A stretch of DNA of 64,000 nt from an uncultured Bacteroidales bacterium (GCA_947167075.1 CAMVGR010000002.1:62001-126000); one strand, 5' to 3'. Counted from the first letter of the stretch, positions 8,063-18,729 are shown. Program-made: numbers and translations. Notes: generated by a model not told the origin, from the sequence alone.

Positions 8063-8106
8063 TGACCGTGCTGGAAGAAGTGGGAAACAGAAAACTACTG
8101 AAATAA
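8062..8106 (+). CDS. Short leader peptide [14 protein letters not shown] (second copy)
   Basis: ATG at 8062 overlaps the dinD stop (TAATG) and opens a 14-codon frame ending at TAA 8104-8106, ten bases before the methyltransferase ATG. An ATA-initiated homologue precedes the ORF6N fragment at 6964-7008, and most of the codon differences between them are silent. It could be a coupling or attenuating leader peptide, or the preserved tail of a lost gene. Translation is not proven. Confidence 0.4.
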   Translation: MTVLEEVGNRKLLK

Positions 8107-8116
8107 AAATTATCAA

Positions 8117-8959
8117 ATGATAGACCAGTATCTCAATAAAATAATACACGCTGATTGTATGGAAGTCTTAAAGGAAATGCCAGACAAAAGCATTGACCTT
8201 GTAGTAACTTCTCCACCATATAATCTTAAAAATTCAACTGGCAACGGCATGAAAGATGGTCGCGGCGGAAAATGGTCGAACGCAGCATTAATCAAAGGTT
8301 ATGAGAACTACGACGATTGTATGCCGATCGAAGAATATGCCCGCTGGCAGCACGAGGTATTGCTCGAACTTGTCCGTGTTATCAAAGACGACGGTGCAAT
8401 TTTCTACAACCACAAATGGCGTGTGCAGGATGGCCTTATACAAGACCGTCGCGACATCGTCTATGATGTTCCGCTTCGCCAAATAATCATCTGGAAACGC
8501 AAGGGTGGCATCAATTTCAATGCAGGCTACTTCCTGCCTACTTACGAGGTGATTTACCTCATTGCAAAAAAGGATTTCAAACTTGCACCCCATTGCAATA
8601 GCTATGGCGATGTTTGGGAGATTATGCAAGAACAACGGAATGACCACCCTGCGCCATTCCCTGTCGAATTGATTGATCGAATTGTCTCCTCAACCACCGC
8701 GCAGATTATTCTCGACCCATTTATGGGTAGTGGTACAACCGCAGTGGTTGCTGCAGGTCTCGGACGTGATTTCATCGGCATAGAAAAATCGGCCAAATAT
8801 TGCGAAGCTGCAATGGCACGACTGGAGAAGAACAAAACCAACCCTGAGGTGGCGAAATTTCACCAACTTGATTTATTCCAACTCACCCCACCACCTCCTG
8901 TCAAACGAAAAAAGAAACAAATATATGGCTACGGTACTCAAAGCCTTTTCCAAGGCTGA
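8117..8959 (+). CDS. Site-specific DNA methyltransferase (SPPY type, probably N4-cytosine)
   Basis: This 280-residue enzyme has motif IV as TSPPYNL (residues 31-37) near the N-terminus. The AdoMet-binding motif DPFMGSGTTAVVAA lies near the C-terminus (residues 200-213), the beta-class order. The SPPY variant of motif IV is characteristic of N4-cytosine methyltransferases and some N6-adenine ones. Given the MvaI/BcnI-like partner endonuclease, whose family members cut CCWGG or CCSGG, N4-cytosine methylation of a CCNGG-type site is the likeliest role, protecting host DNA from the adjacent nuclease. The 3' end overlaps the endonuclease start by 35 bases in another frame. Confidence 0.85.
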   Translation: MIDQYLNKIIHADCMEVLKEMPDKSIDLVVTSPPYNLKNSTGNGMKDGRGGKWSNAALIKGYENYDDCMPIEEYARWQHEVLLELVRVIKDDGAIFYNHKWRVQDGLIQDRRDIVYDVPLRQIIIWKRKGGINFNAGYFLPTYEVIYLIAKKDFKLAPHCNSYGDVWEIMQEQRNDHPAPFPVELIDRIVSSTTAQIILDPFMGSGTTAVVAAGLGRDFIGIEKSAKYCEAAMARLEKNKTNPEVAKFHQLDLFQLTPPPPVKRKKKQIYGYGTQSLFQG

Positions 8960-9755
8960 ACTGATTAAGAAATTCAAGGCAATATACGCTAAGGGTTGGA
9001 TTGAGAACTACCGCAAGGGTAACGACGGAGCCGTCGGCAACATCCTTGAGGACCTGCTCGAAATCCCCGAGAACAATCTGCCTATCCCGAACGCTGCGGA
9101 ATGGGAGTTGAAAGCACAGCGTGCCAACTCCTCATCTTTGCTGACGATGTTCCACACAGAACCTTCACCAACCGCGCTCACCATCATTCCGTCACAGATG
9201 CTTCCGCTTTACGGATGGCCACACGACAAAGCGGGTAAGGAATACCCTGCTGACGAAAAATCTTTCCGAGCCACACTTAACGCCAAGCAGTACAGCGACC
9301 GTGGCTTCAAAGTGTATGTAAACGACAAGGAACGTAAAGTAGAGGTTATATTCGACAGCAAGCACACGGACACGCGCCATTCGGAGTGGCTAAAGAGTGT
9401 CAAAAAACGTGTCGGACACCTCAACAACTTCGAAATCGTACCGTATTGGGGGTTTGACGACCTGTTTCACAAGGCTGGCACCAAACTGAAGAACTGCTTT
9501 TATGTCCGTGCCGATGTCAAGACCGAAAAGGTTGGGGGCAAACGTAAAGAGTATTTCCTCTACAACTATGTGCTCAAACTCTCCAACTTCGACCAAGATA
9601 AATTCATCCAAGCGATACGCGATGGGAAGATATACATCGACTTCGATGCCCGTAGCGGCCATAATCATGGCACGAAGTTCCGTATCAAGTACAACGACAT
9701 ACCGTCGCTATACAAAAATTCTGAAGTTGTAATAGACAAACGAAATGATCAATAA
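8925..9755 (+). CDS. MvaI/BcnI-family type II restriction endonuclease
   Basis: The ATG at 8925 gives 276 residues. The N-terminal part matches MvaI/BcnI-type enzymes: KGWIENYRKGNDGAVGNILE, the segment LLEIPENNLPIPN, the catalytic ELK (E61, K63) in EWELKAQR, then SSLLTMFHTEPSP. MvaI and BcnI are monomeric PD-(D/E)XK-like nucleases that nick pseudosymmetric CCWGG or CCSGG sites strand by strand. The overlap with the methyltransferase gene, plus the dinD partner, defines a compact restriction-modification operon. A longer frame beginning at 8868 runs inside the methyltransferase and is less likely. The exact target base at the centre cannot be read from sequence alone. Confidence 0.85.
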   Translation: MATVLKAFSKAELIKKFKAIYAKGWIENYRKGNDGAVGNILEDLLEIPENNLPIPNAAEWELKAQRANSSSLLTMFHTEPSPTALTIIPSQMLPLYGWPHDKAGKEYPADEKSFRATLNAKQYSDRGFKVYVNDKERKVEVIFDSKHTDTRHSEWLKSVKKRVGHLNNFEIVPYWGFDDLFHKAGTKLKNCFYVRADVKTEKVGGKRKEYFLYNYVLKLSNFDQDKFIQAIRDGKIYIDFDARSGHNHGTKFRIKYNDIPSLYKNSEVVIDKRNDQ

Positions 9756-9774
9756 ACAATTCACCAAAAAAATA

Positions 9775-9798
9775 ATTAATCCTTAAACGTTTAAGCAA
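9775..9798. repeat. Right 24-bp direct repeat, with CTTAAACGTTTAAG palindrome
   Basis: This copy of the repeat at 6939-6962 ends two bases before the nifJ start. Its one base difference turns the centre into a perfect 14-bp palindrome, CTTAAACGTTTAAG (9782-9795). That overlaps the nifJ ribosome-binding region and could be an operator. Confidence 0.75.
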
Positions 9799-9800
9799 TT

Positions 9801-13349
<3,549 letters not shown>

Positions 13350-13375
13350 TCCTGCATCGACACACTAAAACGACG

Positions 13376-13405
13376 AAAGCCGAGGCCAGCAAAGGCCTCG
13401 GCTTT
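13376..13405 (+). terminator. nifJ terminator
   Basis: A perfect 12-bp stem, AAAGCCGAGGCC and GGCCTCGGCTTT, encloses a 6-base loop, 26 bases past the nifJ stop. Confidence 0.85.
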
Positions 13406-13454
13406 CTGCTTGTAAATAATCACCCTACATCTATGCGGAGGATTCCTTTAGTCG

Positions 13455-13907
13455 TTAGTTGTTTTTGCGACGATAAGCATAAACCGAATCGATGTAGCCG
13501 AACACACAGTTGCGTGCAATTTGTATGGGGCCCCTGTGAAGTTGAACGATAGCCATGCTGTCGGTTGTCAGCTCCTTCAGCTGGAATACCATCGTCGATG
13601 TGTCGTGCACGATGGTGACGGTGCTGTCGGTGGCGCTCCACGTTGCCTCATACGGGCAATTGCCACGCTTGCCTATGCAGAGAAGTTCTATCGAGCATGT
13701 GCCGTCGGAACGGAATTCGATGTCGCGGAGTTCTGTGTCGTCTGTAATGACCCAATCCTCGTATTTTTCATCAGGGTGGTCGGGACAATAGCGAACTTGC
13801 GTCCAGCTCACGAACTCCCATTTGCCCACAAGGCTGTTTGTGCTCTGCGCCGCGGCACCGAAACCGATGCCGCACAGCACGAATAGTGCCAAAAATATTT
13901 TCTTCAT
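13455..13907 (-). CDS. Secreted lipocalin-like hypothetical protein
   Basis: The 150-residue product has a Sec signal peptide (MKKIFLALFVLCGIGFGAAAQ, cleavage probably after AAA or AAQ). It continues with SLVGKWEFVSWTQV, a start typical of lipocalin-like and META-like small beta-barrels, then strands such as IEFRSDGTCSIELL and TVTIVHDTSTMVF. Four cysteines may form disulfides in the periplasm. Function is unknown. It is a single gene whose start lies beside the repeat-rich region 13908-14443. Confidence 0.6.
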   Translation of the reverse strand: MKKIFLALFVLCGIGFGAAAQSTNSLVGKWEFVSWTQVRYCPDHPDEKYEDWVITDDTELRDIEFRSDGTCSIELLCIGKRGNCPYEATWSATDSTVTIVHDTSTMVFQLKELTTDSMAIVQLHRGPIQIARNCVFGYIDSVYAYRRKNN

Positions 13908-13997
13908 ATTCTAAATCATTAAAAGTTAATCACTGAAACAAACGCCACATTGCGGATTTTATTGCCCGCGGGGTGTGTATTATTTCTTGTACAAGCT

Positions 13998-14026
13998 CCA
14001 CGCCTTCACTGGATTGAGTGGCGTGG
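13998..14026 (+). terminator. Orphan hairpin with T-run
   Basis: CCACGC-CTT-CACT pairs with AGTG-GCGTGG around a short loop and is followed by five T residues. It looks like a rightward rho-independent terminator, but no rightward gene ends here. It may end read-through or a small RNA. Confidence 0.35.
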
Positions 14027-14079
14027 TGTATTTTTAAAACTAACATATTTATCTTTCAAACGAGCACACTTTTTGCGGT

Positions 14080-14203
14080 GCCCTATATGGCAGTACCCGG
14101 AGTAGATGCAGCGTGGATGCTACGCCAAAGGTACGTGCCGGCACACGGCAGTCACGGTTCATCTACGGTGCATGTACGGTGCATGTACGGATGAAGTACG
14201 GTG
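14080..14203 (+). repeat. Dispersed repeat R2, copy a (long form)
   Basis: The copy begins GCCCTATATGGCAGTACCCGG, runs through CCAAAGGTACGTGCCGG and CACGGTTCATCT, and ends with two 11-bp ACGGTGCATGT units and GGATGAAGTACGGT. It is about 85-90 percent identical by eye to 21448-21572 and 32626-32750, but unlike those copies it has no sorting-domain fragment attached. Confidence 0.85.
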
Positions 14204-14443
14204 TTGGTAGGTGGAAGAGGCTGGGTTATAGGTGGTTGTGTTTATTAGTATTTACTATATAACAGATATTTAGTGTATTGCGTGTCTGATTAGTGTGCGG
14301 ATTGTCTGCGGTGGGGAAGTGAGTGGATAAGAGAGTGCGTCGGCTACTACAAATTCATCTGCAATGATGAATCTACATACAATTCCTAAATACAAGCGCA
14401 CATACGAAAACCAGAACAATCGCGTTATAGCCTAAAAAGAAAT

Positions 14444-14662
14444 ATGTGCGACCATAAACAACGATCCAAGATAGAATTTGTTTCTTTTTGTATCGAACAG
14501 TACAAGAAGGCTAACAAGTTGGGAGGTACAGAAACGGAACAGATGTTTCTGCAGAGGGGGGTAATTGACTTCCTGTTGGGGCATTATGAAGTGCTGCATA
14601 CCCAAAGCGAACAAATTATACTGGGCGAGATTGACGAATATCTAAAACACCATCAGCTATGA
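14444..14662 (+). CDS. DUF3791 domain-containing protein
   Basis: The 72-residue protein fits the DUF3791 pattern: an N-terminal EFVSFCIEQYKKANKLGGTE, the conserved FLQRGVIDFLLGHYEVLHTQ, and a C-terminal ILGEIDEYLKH. The family is small, helical and almost always encoded beside a DUF3990 gene, as here. The pairing looks toxin-antitoxin-like. Its stop overlaps the next ATG by four bases, so the genes are coupled. It is preceded by a compositionally AT-rich region and a copy of repeat R2. Confidence 0.85.
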   Translation: MCDHKQRSKIEFVSFCIEQYKKANKLGGTETEQMFLQRGVIDFLLGHYEVLHTQSEQIILGEIDEYLKHHQL

Positions 14663-15138
14663 CACTCTATCACGGCAGTCTTGAAATAGTAGAACATCCA
14701 CTAATACGCGAAGCTAACCGACTGCTGGACTTCGGCACGGGATTCTACACTACTACCAGCCTCCAACAAGCTCGCCGATGGGTAAAGCTGCTTATGGAGC
14801 AGAACAATGCTTCGCTCGGCTATATCAACCAATATGAGTACACCCCGCAAAAAGGACTGAAGACTCGCCGTTTCCAATCGGCCAATGAGGCATGGGTGGA
14901 TTTTGTGCACGCTAATCGTACCATCCAGAACTACAACCACGACTACGACATCGTGACTGGTCCTGTGGCCAACGACAATGTTTACCTCAGTTTCAACCTC
15001 TATGAATCGGGAATCATCAGCAAGCGCGAACTAATCCGCCGCCTGAAGACATACAAGTTGGTTGACCAACTGCTGTTCCACACCGAGCAATCATTAGCCA
15101 CACTTGAATACACAGGCAACAAGGAGGTGAAACTATGA
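14659..15138 (+). CDS. DUF3990 protein, probable ADP-ribosyltransferase fold
   Basis: The 159-residue protein starts MTLYHGSLEIVEHP and contains LDFGTGFYTTTSLQQARRW and later SFNLYESGIISKRELI. The order H-G-S, then G-x-G-F-Y-T-T-T, is the DUF3990 signature and is reminiscent of ADP-ribosyltransferase toxins (an H, Y and late-residue catalytic triad). The function has not been shown for this family to my knowledge. As the central member of a three-gene module with small partners on both sides and four-base overlaps, it is the best candidate for the toxin or effector. Confidence 0.82.
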   Translation: MTLYHGSLEIVEHPLIREANRLLDFGTGFYTTTSLQQARRWVKLLMEQNNASLGYINQYEYTPQKGLKTRRFQSANEAWVDFVHANRTIQNYNHDYDIVTGPVANDNVYLSFNLYESGIISKRELIRRLKTYKLVDQLLFHTEQSLATLEYTGNKEVKL

Positions 15139-15356
15139 CCCAGCCCAAGATAACACAGGACAATGTGCATCTATTGCTTCCAAGCAAGGTGGCACAGCTG
15201 GCCAACCGCCTTTTACAGGGCGGTTACGCTAAGAGTATGGCTGAGGCTCTCACAATGGTTTACACCTCACCCGTTTATGCCAAATTGGAGCAGGAAAAGA
15301 CAAAATATTGGTGGCTGGGGGTGAACGCACTCTATCAGGAAATTACTATGCAATAA
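15135..15356 (+). CDS. Small partner protein of the DUF3990 gene
   Basis: The 73-residue protein has a central helical segment, SKVAQLANRLLQGGYAKSMAEALTMVYTSPVY. The 'ANRLLQGGYAKSMAEAL' part resembles short ribbon-helix-helix or antitoxin-like helices, with a tail KLEQEKTKYWWLGVNALYQE. It overlaps the DUF3990 stop by four bases. I do not assign a named family. The context suggests an immunity or antitoxin-type partner. It ends ten bases before the fusion nuclease gene, so all four genes may be co-transcribed. Confidence 0.7.
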   Translation: MTQPKITQDNVHLLLPSKVAQLANRLLQGGYAKSMAEALTMVYTSPVYAKLEQEKTKYWWLGVNALYQEITMQ

Positions 15357-15365
15357 GAGTCGCCT

Positions 15366-16613
15366 ATGCGCATCGCAAGAACCATTGGCAACAAAGAGCT
15401 TTGGGGGCGGGAGAAGACGCTTTTCTTGACGTCGCGGAAAGCGCCGATGGGGTGCTATGAGAAGGTGTTCCGGTGGGTGGAGGAGTTCGACAGGTGGCAG
15501 TGCGCGGTGTGCTTCAACACATCGGAGCTGGAAGAGGAGGTGCTGAAGGCGCTGCTCGTATGCCACGTACCAACGGTGCTGGTGGTGACGGGCAAATTCC
15601 GCAACACATACAACGTGCAGATTGAGCAGGCGCTGAAAGAGGACCGCCTGCTTATCCTCGTGCTGCAACGCGAAGAGAGCGACGGCAATGGGTACATCGC
15701 GCGTCTGCGCAACCAATGGGTCATCGGCCAGGTGCAGCATATCGTCTGCGGCTACATCAACCCCAATGGCAGCATCTTCGGCCTGTTGGCGGGGCACAAC
15801 GACGTCACCCACCTGCTCGACAAGGCCGACCTGAGAGCCGCCGAAGCCATAGAGAAACCCTATCGCTGGACGGTGGCCGAGGACAAGCGGCTGCTGCGGA
15901 TGTTCTACGAAGATATGGGCATCCACGCCATCCACAAGGCCATCGGCCGCCCCTACAGCACCATCTACCGGCGCGTCAAGTCGCTCACCATGAACGACGA
16001 ACTGCTGAAAGGCCGTGAGTTCGAAGACTACGTGCTGGAGCTGCTGGGCGTTGCAGACAACGACAAGCTGACCCTCAAGGAATGGCGCGGCGACAAGAGC
16101 TTGCCCGGCATCTACCCCGAAGGCAACAGCAACCCCGACCTGGTGCTTGAATACGATGGCCACCTTTTCGCCATCGAGTGCAAATGGCGGAGTCACATGC
16201 CCCAAGACATCAGCAAAGAGCTGCTGCCGCCAGCCCGAGTAGCCCTCTTCGAGAGATATGCCAAGGAGCGACATATGCCTGTCTACCTCCTCATCGGCAT
16301 CGGTGGCCTACCCAACGACCCAGATGTACTATTTATCATGAGTGACTTTAAATCACCCATGCCAAATATTATCCAAGCGGAACAGTTACTCGAAACCATA
16401 ACAAAACTGATTCCTGCTCCAATAAAGAAAGAACGAGGCATCCGCCCGTTAATCGAGCTTTACCCCAATGCCTACGCTCCATGGAGCATGGAGGACGACA
16501 AACTGCTGGGGCAATTATATGAAAACGGCAAGACCATTGATGAACTCACAAAACTATTCGGTCGCAACAGTGGGGGCATCAAATACAGGCTGCGCAAACT
16601 AAACCTCATTTAA
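15366..16613 (+). CDS. DprA/Smf-like - HTH - PD-(D/E)XK nuclease - HTH fusion protein
   Basis: The 415-residue protein has four visible parts. Residues 6-140 look like a DprA/Smf Rossmann fold: IGNKELWGREKTLFLTSRKA, then CVFNT-LEEEVLKALL, RLLILVLQ and GYINPNGSIFGLL. Residues 167-207 form a Myb/homeodomain-like helix-turn-helix (WTVAEDKRLLRMFYEDMG). Residues 214-325 are a Mrr-like PD-(D/E)XK nuclease with NPDLVLEYDG (D258) and AIECKWR (E271, K273). Residues 372-412 are a second HTH beginning WSMEDDKLLGQLYENGK. Up to about base 16320 the gene is GC-rich; the last 290 bases are clearly more AT-rich, suggesting a recombined 3' end. DNA-binding nuclease activity is inferred; a defence role is a hypothesis based on the domains and on neighbouring genes. 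Confidence 0.65.
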   Translation: MRIARTIGNKELWGREKTLFLTSRKAPMGCYEKVFRWVEEFDRWQCAVCFNTSELEEEVLKALLVCHVPTVLVVTGKFRNTYNVQIEQALKEDRLLILVLQREESDGNGYIARLRNQWVIGQVQHIVCGYINPNGSIFGLLAGHNDVTHLLDKADLRAAEAIEKPYRWTVAEDKRLLRMFYEDMGIHAIHKAIGRPYSTIYRRVKSLTMNDELLKGREFEDYVLELLGVADNDKLTLKEWRGDKSLPGIYPEGNSNPDLVLEYDGHLFAIECKWRSHMPQDISKELLPPARVALFERYAKERHMPVYLLIGIGGLPNDPDVLFIMSDFKSPMPNIIQAEQLLETITKLIPAPIKKERGIRPLIELYPNAYAPWSMEDDKLLGQLYENGKTIDELTKLFGRNSGGIKYRLRKLNLI

Positions 16614-16616
16614 GTT

Positions 16617-17036
16617 ATGGCACAGGTGAAATTCCGGTTTGCACCGGCGAAGGAGCGGAGCGTGGAGAGTCGGCAGGAAGCCAAGGAACTGGGCGAGACG
16701 GGGGAACAGATGGCGGCGCGGTACCTGGAGGAGCAGGGGTGCGTCATCCTCGAGCGGCACTACCGCAAGGGCCACAAGGAGGTGGACATCATCGCGCTGG
16801 ACCACGGCGAGCTGGCCGTCATCGAGGTGAAGACCCGCACCAGCGAGGAGCGCTTCGCCGCCGAGCAAGCCGTCGACCACCGCAAGCGGCAGAACATCAT
16901 CCGTGTGGCCAACAACTACGTCCGCCGTTACCACCGCACCGAGCCCCTGCGCTTCGACATCATCGCCATCGTCGGCAGCGGCGTCAACGCCGAAATTCGC
17001 CACACGAAGGACGCCTTCAACGTATTCAATTATTAG
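16617..17036 (+). CDS. yraN: YraN family endonuclease-like protein (UPF0102)
   Basis: The 139-residue protein has the YraN core: ELGETGEQMAARYLEEQGCVILERHYR, then GHKEVDIIALDHGELAVIEVKTRTS, where D, E and K form a PD-(D/E)XK-type active site, and RKRQNIIRVANNYV. YraN proteins are widespread; their role is uncertain but linked to DNA processing. The gene starts three bases after the fusion nuclease stop, so the two nuclease-fold proteins are probably co-expressed. It ends at the strong hairpin 17074-17107. Confidence 0.92.
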   Translation: MAQVKFRFAPAKERSVESRQEAKELGETGEQMAARYLEEQGCVILERHYRKGHKEVDIIALDHGELAVIEVKTRTSEERFAAEQAVDHRKRQNIIRVANNYVRRYHRTEPLRFDIIAIVGSGVNAEIRHTKDAFNVFNY

Positions 17037-17073
17037 TATATACGGCATAGTACTCCATGTCGGCCATAAATAA

Positions 17074-17107
17074 GCCATGGGGCCGCACTTTTGGGCGGCC
17101 CCATGGC
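17074..17107. terminator. Bidirectional terminator between yraN and the regulator gene
   Basis: GCCATGGGGCCGC and GCGGCCCCATGGC form a perfect 13-bp stem with an 8-base loop ACTTTTGG. It lies between two convergent stops (17036 and 17117). Confidence 0.8.
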
Positions 17108-17116
17108 CCCAGGAGT

Positions 17117-17407
17117 TCACTTCCCTGCCGCGATGTATTTGCGCAGCGCTTTGACGTAGGCGCGGAAGGCCTCGGTGCCTTGCGGCGTGATGCGGCAGAC
17201 GGTGCGGGGCATCTTGCCGCGGAAGCCTTTCTCCACGCTGATGTAGCCCGCCTCGGAAAGCTTGTCGATTTGCACGCTCAGGTTGCCTGACGTGGCGCCG
17301 GTCTGCTCCTTGAGGTAGGTGAAGTCGGCCTCGTCCACCCCAGCCAACAGCGACATGATGGCCAGCCGCAGCTCCGAGTGCAAAAGCGGATCTAATTTAG
17401 GCAACAT
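17117..17407 (-). CDS. Winged-helix transcriptional regulator
   Basis: The 96-residue protein is a single winged helix domain of the HTH_34 (MarR-related) type. LRLAIMSLLAGVDEADFTYLKEQTGATSGNLSVQIDKLSEAGYISVEKG shows the helix-turn-helix, and MPRTVCRITPQGTEAFRAY is the wing and dimer helix. Such small regulators in Bacteroidota are usually paired with a membrane protein gene, here directly upstream (17411-18040, three bases apart). They probably control their own operon. Confidence 0.85.
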   Translation of the reverse strand: MLPKLDPLLHSELRLAIMSLLAGVDEADFTYLKEQTGATSGNLSVQIDKLSEAGYISVEKGFRGKMPRTVCRITPQGTEAFRAYVKALRKYIAAGK

Positions 17408-17410
17408 GGC

Positions 17411-18040
17411 TTATCGGTATTGACGTTTGACAAGCAGGCCCGTGGCCATCAGCACCAATCCGGCGAAGGTGAAGATGAACATCTGCTCGTAGCCGAGGCC
17501 CAAAATGTAGTAGATGGCCAGGCCGCCGATGCCGGTGATGAAGCCCGCAACCTTAATTGTCCAATTCTTCAATGCAACGCCGCATGCACATTCGGCCAGA
17601 CCGAAGATGAGGACAAGTTCGGCCGAAAGGCCCGCCACAGAAAACAGGGTTCTTATAATGTTTGTACCCAACATGGAGAAAATAAGGGTGAAGGCGGCCA
17701 CGGCACAGGCAAAGATGCCAAACGATGTCCAGATGCCATGTGTGATGCGGCTCACGTCGTTCTGCACGTGCACAGCGGTGTCCTTGCGACCAAGCAGCCT
17801 TGCCAGCAGGTAGCCGATAACAGGCATGGCGAACCACAGGCAGCACCACGCTTCCTTTTCCGTCAGCTTCCAGAGTAAATATACCAGCAGCGAGAACAGC
17901 GTGAGCAGCGCCCCCCACAGGATGTAGTACTTGCTGCTGCGGCGCGTTATTTCACGGCGGCTGCTGTTCAGCGTCTCGGTGATGAGCGACAGGCTCTCTT
18001 GGGCCGTCATCTCTCTGTTTTGTTCATTCGTGTTTTCCAT
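17411..18040 (-). CDS. Membrane protein paired with the winged-helix regulator
   Basis: The 209-residue protein has a polar N-terminal region (TAQESLSLITETLNSSRREI) followed by about six hydrophobic segments in three hairpins (for example YYILWGALLTLFSLLVYLLW and TFAGLVLMATGLLVK). Neighbouring organisation with a HTH_34 regulator is common in Bacteroidota. Function is unknown. A promoter box lies at 18115-18124. The regulator gene follows on the same transcript. Confidence 0.7.
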   Translation of the reverse strand: MENTNEQNREMTAQESLSLITETLNSSRREITRRSSKYYILWGALLTLFSLLVYLLWKLTEKEAWCCLWFAMPVIGYLLARLLGRKDTAVHVQNDVSRITHGIWTSFGIFACAVAAFTLIFSMLGTNIIRTLFSVAGLSAELVLIFGLAECACGVALKNWTIKVAGFITGIGGLAIYYILGLGYEQMFIFTFAGLVLMATGLLVKRQYR

Positions 18041-18450
18041 TTTGTTTTTTTTACTTGTTCAACATTATGTTTTGCCATCCGAGAACGAGCTAGCATTATG
18101 TCCCGAAATGGCGATGCAAAAATAAACAAGTTTATAATATTAACCAAATATTTGCGAAAAAAAATTTATATATCACTGATTGCGAATGATATATTTTTTA
18201 TATCCAGGAAGTGATACCCATGTTTTTTAGAGGAAAATAACCCGGGAAGGAAGGAAATTTATAGTCTTCAGCCGCTGATTCCCCACCGCTTTCCAGAGTC
18301 ATTTGCCGGCGGCGATCTCCTTTTCGCGGATGATCACGTCGGCGATGGCCTCGGTCTCGTCGGCCGGCTTGACCGTCTTAGTGGTGTTGCGCTCGTCGCG
18401 CTGCGCGATGTCGGCAGGGGAAAGCCGGCGGAATATCACGCTATCTTTGG
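18041..18450. other. Intergenic region, AT-rich, with a partial reading frame
   Basis: Bases 18120-18235 are strongly AT-rich. From 18299 to 18454 the minus strand is open without a start (see the separate entry). The -7 box of the 17411-18040 gene is at 18115-18124. Otherwise nothing is recognisable. Confidence 0.5.
18115..18124 (-). promoter_or_regulatory. -7 box of the membrane protein/regulator operon
   Basis: The minus strand reads TATTTTTGCA, 75 bases upstream of the start at 18040. Confidence 0.5.
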
Positions 18451-18454
18451 TTAG
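18299..18454 (-). pseudogene. Start-less open frame, probable gene tail
   Basis: Fifty-one codons end at TGA 18299-18301. They encode a polar, coding-like peptide (IFRRLSPADIAQRDERNTT, then ETEAIADVIIREKEIAAGK) with GC-rich codons unlike the AT-rich DNA on its left. The upstream end is closed by a stop at 18455-18457 and there is no start codon. It appears to be the residual 3' end of a gene. The family is not recognised. Confidence 0.35.
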
Positions 18455-18729
18455 TCATGTATATCCTGCAGCAATTCTTTTCGGGCTTGCAGGAGGTTCC
18501 AAATCGAGTCTTCGGAGAGCACGCCACGGTGGAGGGTAGGGGGCAGTTGCCCGGAGGCATCGGCTTCGCGGTCGACGTGCCACTCAGGACTGCCTAGGTA
18601 TGAATCGAGTTGGGCGAAGTCATCCTCCACGCTGCGGTAGTCCTCCCATGCCTGTTCTAGGTTGCGGAGTGCTACTTGTGCACGATTGAAGCACTGCTCC
18701 ATGGCTTCGATCCGGTCGATTTGTTCCAT
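18451..18729 (-). CDS. DUF4298 domain-containing protein
   Basis: The 92-residue protein is helical and acidic. It opens MEQIDRIEAMEQCFNRAQVAL, continues with WEDYRSVEDDFAQLDSYLGSPEWHVDRE and ends with RGVLSEDSIWNLLQARKELLQDI. This is the DUF4298 pattern, a small cytosolic family of unknown function. It stands alone between a gene remnant and the two paralogous lipoproteins. Confidence 0.88.
   Translation of the reverse strand: MEQIDRIEAMEQCFNRAQVALRNLEQAWEDYRSVEDDFAQLDSYLGSPEWHVDREADASGQLPPTLHRGVLSEDSIWNLLQARKELLQDIHD

Larger units (their letters stand above)
13908..14443. other. Intergenic region with hairpin and repeat R2
   Basis: The stretch contains a stem-loop at 13998-14026 followed by TATTTTT, a long R2 copy at 14080-14203, and an AT-rich region from 14204 to 14443 leading to the DUF3791 gene. 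No coding frame is convincing. Confidence 0.5.

Noticed and set aside
18303..18539. Plus-strand frame of 78 codons
   Set aside because: It is opposite the open minus-strand remnant and the DUF4298 gene. The minus-strand frames are the more coding-like.
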